Origin: a bacterium | Lineage (GTDB): Bacteria; Chlamydiota; Chlamydiia; Chlamydiales; SM23-39 | Assembly (NCBI GenBank): GCA_021818045.1 | Contig: JAKAFF010000100.1 | Coordinates: 1-5,939 of the forward strand | Direction of reading: 5' to 3' | DNA length: 5,939 nucleotides | In this document: one piece after another, positions 5,482 to 5,939 of the stretch | Layout: each line of letters starts with the position of its first letter | How positions within the stretch are numbered: the stretch's first letter is position 1 | Position numbers and translations under genes: made by a program | Notes under the pieces: model-generated | Told to the model about the DNA's origin: nothing | Seen by the model: the letters and a program-made list of their open reading frames with translations, nothing else | The model's database searches: none

Positions 5482-5939
5482 TTAGGTAGTTGTTGCATTC
5501 TGCATTACGTTTACCATGCTCTGCAGCGCAGGAAGAGCGTATGGCGCAACATAGGCAAGTGCAGCTTTAGCAGCTGTTGTTACAGCGCCAGAGTAAATAG
5601 CGGCAGCTCCTACAGCAGCCCCGATTTTGCCTCTATGCTGCATGATGCCGTTTGCGAGGCGAGTGAAGGGGGAGACGTAAGGCGTACGGGTGGTAACGAG
5701 TGTTTGAACCTCTGCGATGACTCCTCGCTCTCCTTCCTCTTTGTTTCCACTTAGAATATTGCGAAGTGTTTGTCTTTCGCTGTTCTCTAGTTCAAGTGTA
5801 GGTACCTCTTCCTTGAGGGCTTTCAATGTGGCTAAGGCCGCAGATGTGGCCGCAAGTGAACTGTTTGCTTCTGAGGGCTCATCCACGAGTATTCGGCTTG
5901 CAATCTCTTGTACTTTAGTGAGGGTAGCAACATATGACT
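5482..5939 (-). CDS. Hypothetical protein, C-terminal 151 codons (5' end outside window)
   Basis: I do not recognise this protein. The frame stays open to the right edge. The first in-frame start-like codon visible is a GTG at 5886 without a Shine-Dalgarno, and plausible protein sequence continues above it (SYVATLTKVQEIASRIL), so the true start probably lies outside. Visible residues 1-62 look helical, alternating acidic/basic stretches with an Ala-rich segment (SSLAATSAALATLKALKEE). Residues 64-77 are charged (GNKEEGERGVIAEV). Residues 105-151 hold no charge except Lys124 and are rich in Ala, Gly and Val, with two hydrophobic stretches at about 105-121 and 125-140 separated by a short TTAAK turn. 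This could be a helical hairpin that inserts in a membrane, or buried helices. The hairpin at 5421-5452 is its terminator. It could be a lineage-specific membrane or secreted protein; no function is assigned. Confidence 0.7.
   Translation of the reverse strand, partial: SYVATLTKVQEIASRILVDEPSEANSSLAATSAALATLKALKEEVPTLELENSERQTLRNILSGNKEEGERGVIAEVQTLVTTRTPYVSPFTRLANGIMQHRGKIGAAVGAAAIYSGAVTTAAKAALAYVAPYALPALQSMVNVMQNATTT

Noticed and set aside
5470..5754. 94-codon plus-strand open frame after acpP
   Set aside because: It lies downstream of the hairpin and antisense to the minus-strand unknown gene, which has a matching terminator; its Cys/Ser-rich product looks like a shadow of Ala/Thr codons on the other strand.

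Overview
The window looks like part of a chromosome from a member of the Chlamydiae. Read left to right it carries bamA(-), recR(-), fabH(+), fabD(+), fabG(+) and acpP(+). This is the order I recall for the Chlamydia trachomatis block omp85-recR-fabH-fabD-fabG-acpP (CT241 to CT236). The proteins also resemble the chlamydial versions as far as I remember them. A few sampled lines are close to half G+C, higher than human Chlamydia species, so an environmental family (for example Criblamydiaceae or Waddliaceae) is more likely. The family-level placement is inference only.

Positions 1-1650 (minus strand) hold the N-terminal 550 codons of BamA/Omp85: a signal peptide, five POTRA domains and the start of the beta-barrel. 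The C-terminal barrel lies off the left edge. Next, on the same strand, is recR (1743-2339), a complete recombination mediator gene with helix-hairpin-helix, zinc-finger and Toprim parts. The Toprim glutamate position is Ala in this copy. About 84 bases separate recR from the divergent fatty-acid genes; both genes lack a Shine-Dalgarno sequence there, and back-to-back promoter candidates can be drawn.

Positions 2424-5414 (plus strand) form a compact type II fatty-acid synthesis cluster. FabH starts chains from acyl-CoA and malonyl-ACP, FabD makes malonyl-ACP, FabG reduces 3-ketoacyl-ACP, and AcpP carries the chain. fabH/fabD overlap by 4 bases (ATGA) and fabD/fabG by 14 bases, suggesting translational coupling. 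fabG and acpP are separated by 93 bases that contain a perfect 25-bp inverted repeat around a 21-base loop, the most striking non-coding element in the window. All catalytic residues looked for in the four Fab/Acp proteins are present.

After acpP, a hairpin at 5421-5452 sits between convergent genes. It has a T-rich tail only for minus-strand transcription. The last gene (5482-5939, minus) is the C-terminal 151 codons of an unrecognised protein with an Ala/Gly-rich, uncharged, hydrophobic C-terminal region; its start lies beyond the right edge.

No tRNA, rRNA, CRISPR array, insertion sequence or phage gene was seen. I did not find a wholly new multi-gene system. The items most worth follow-up are the fabG-acpP inverted repeat, the short-leader divergent region, the RecR Toprim substitution and the terminal unknown protein.
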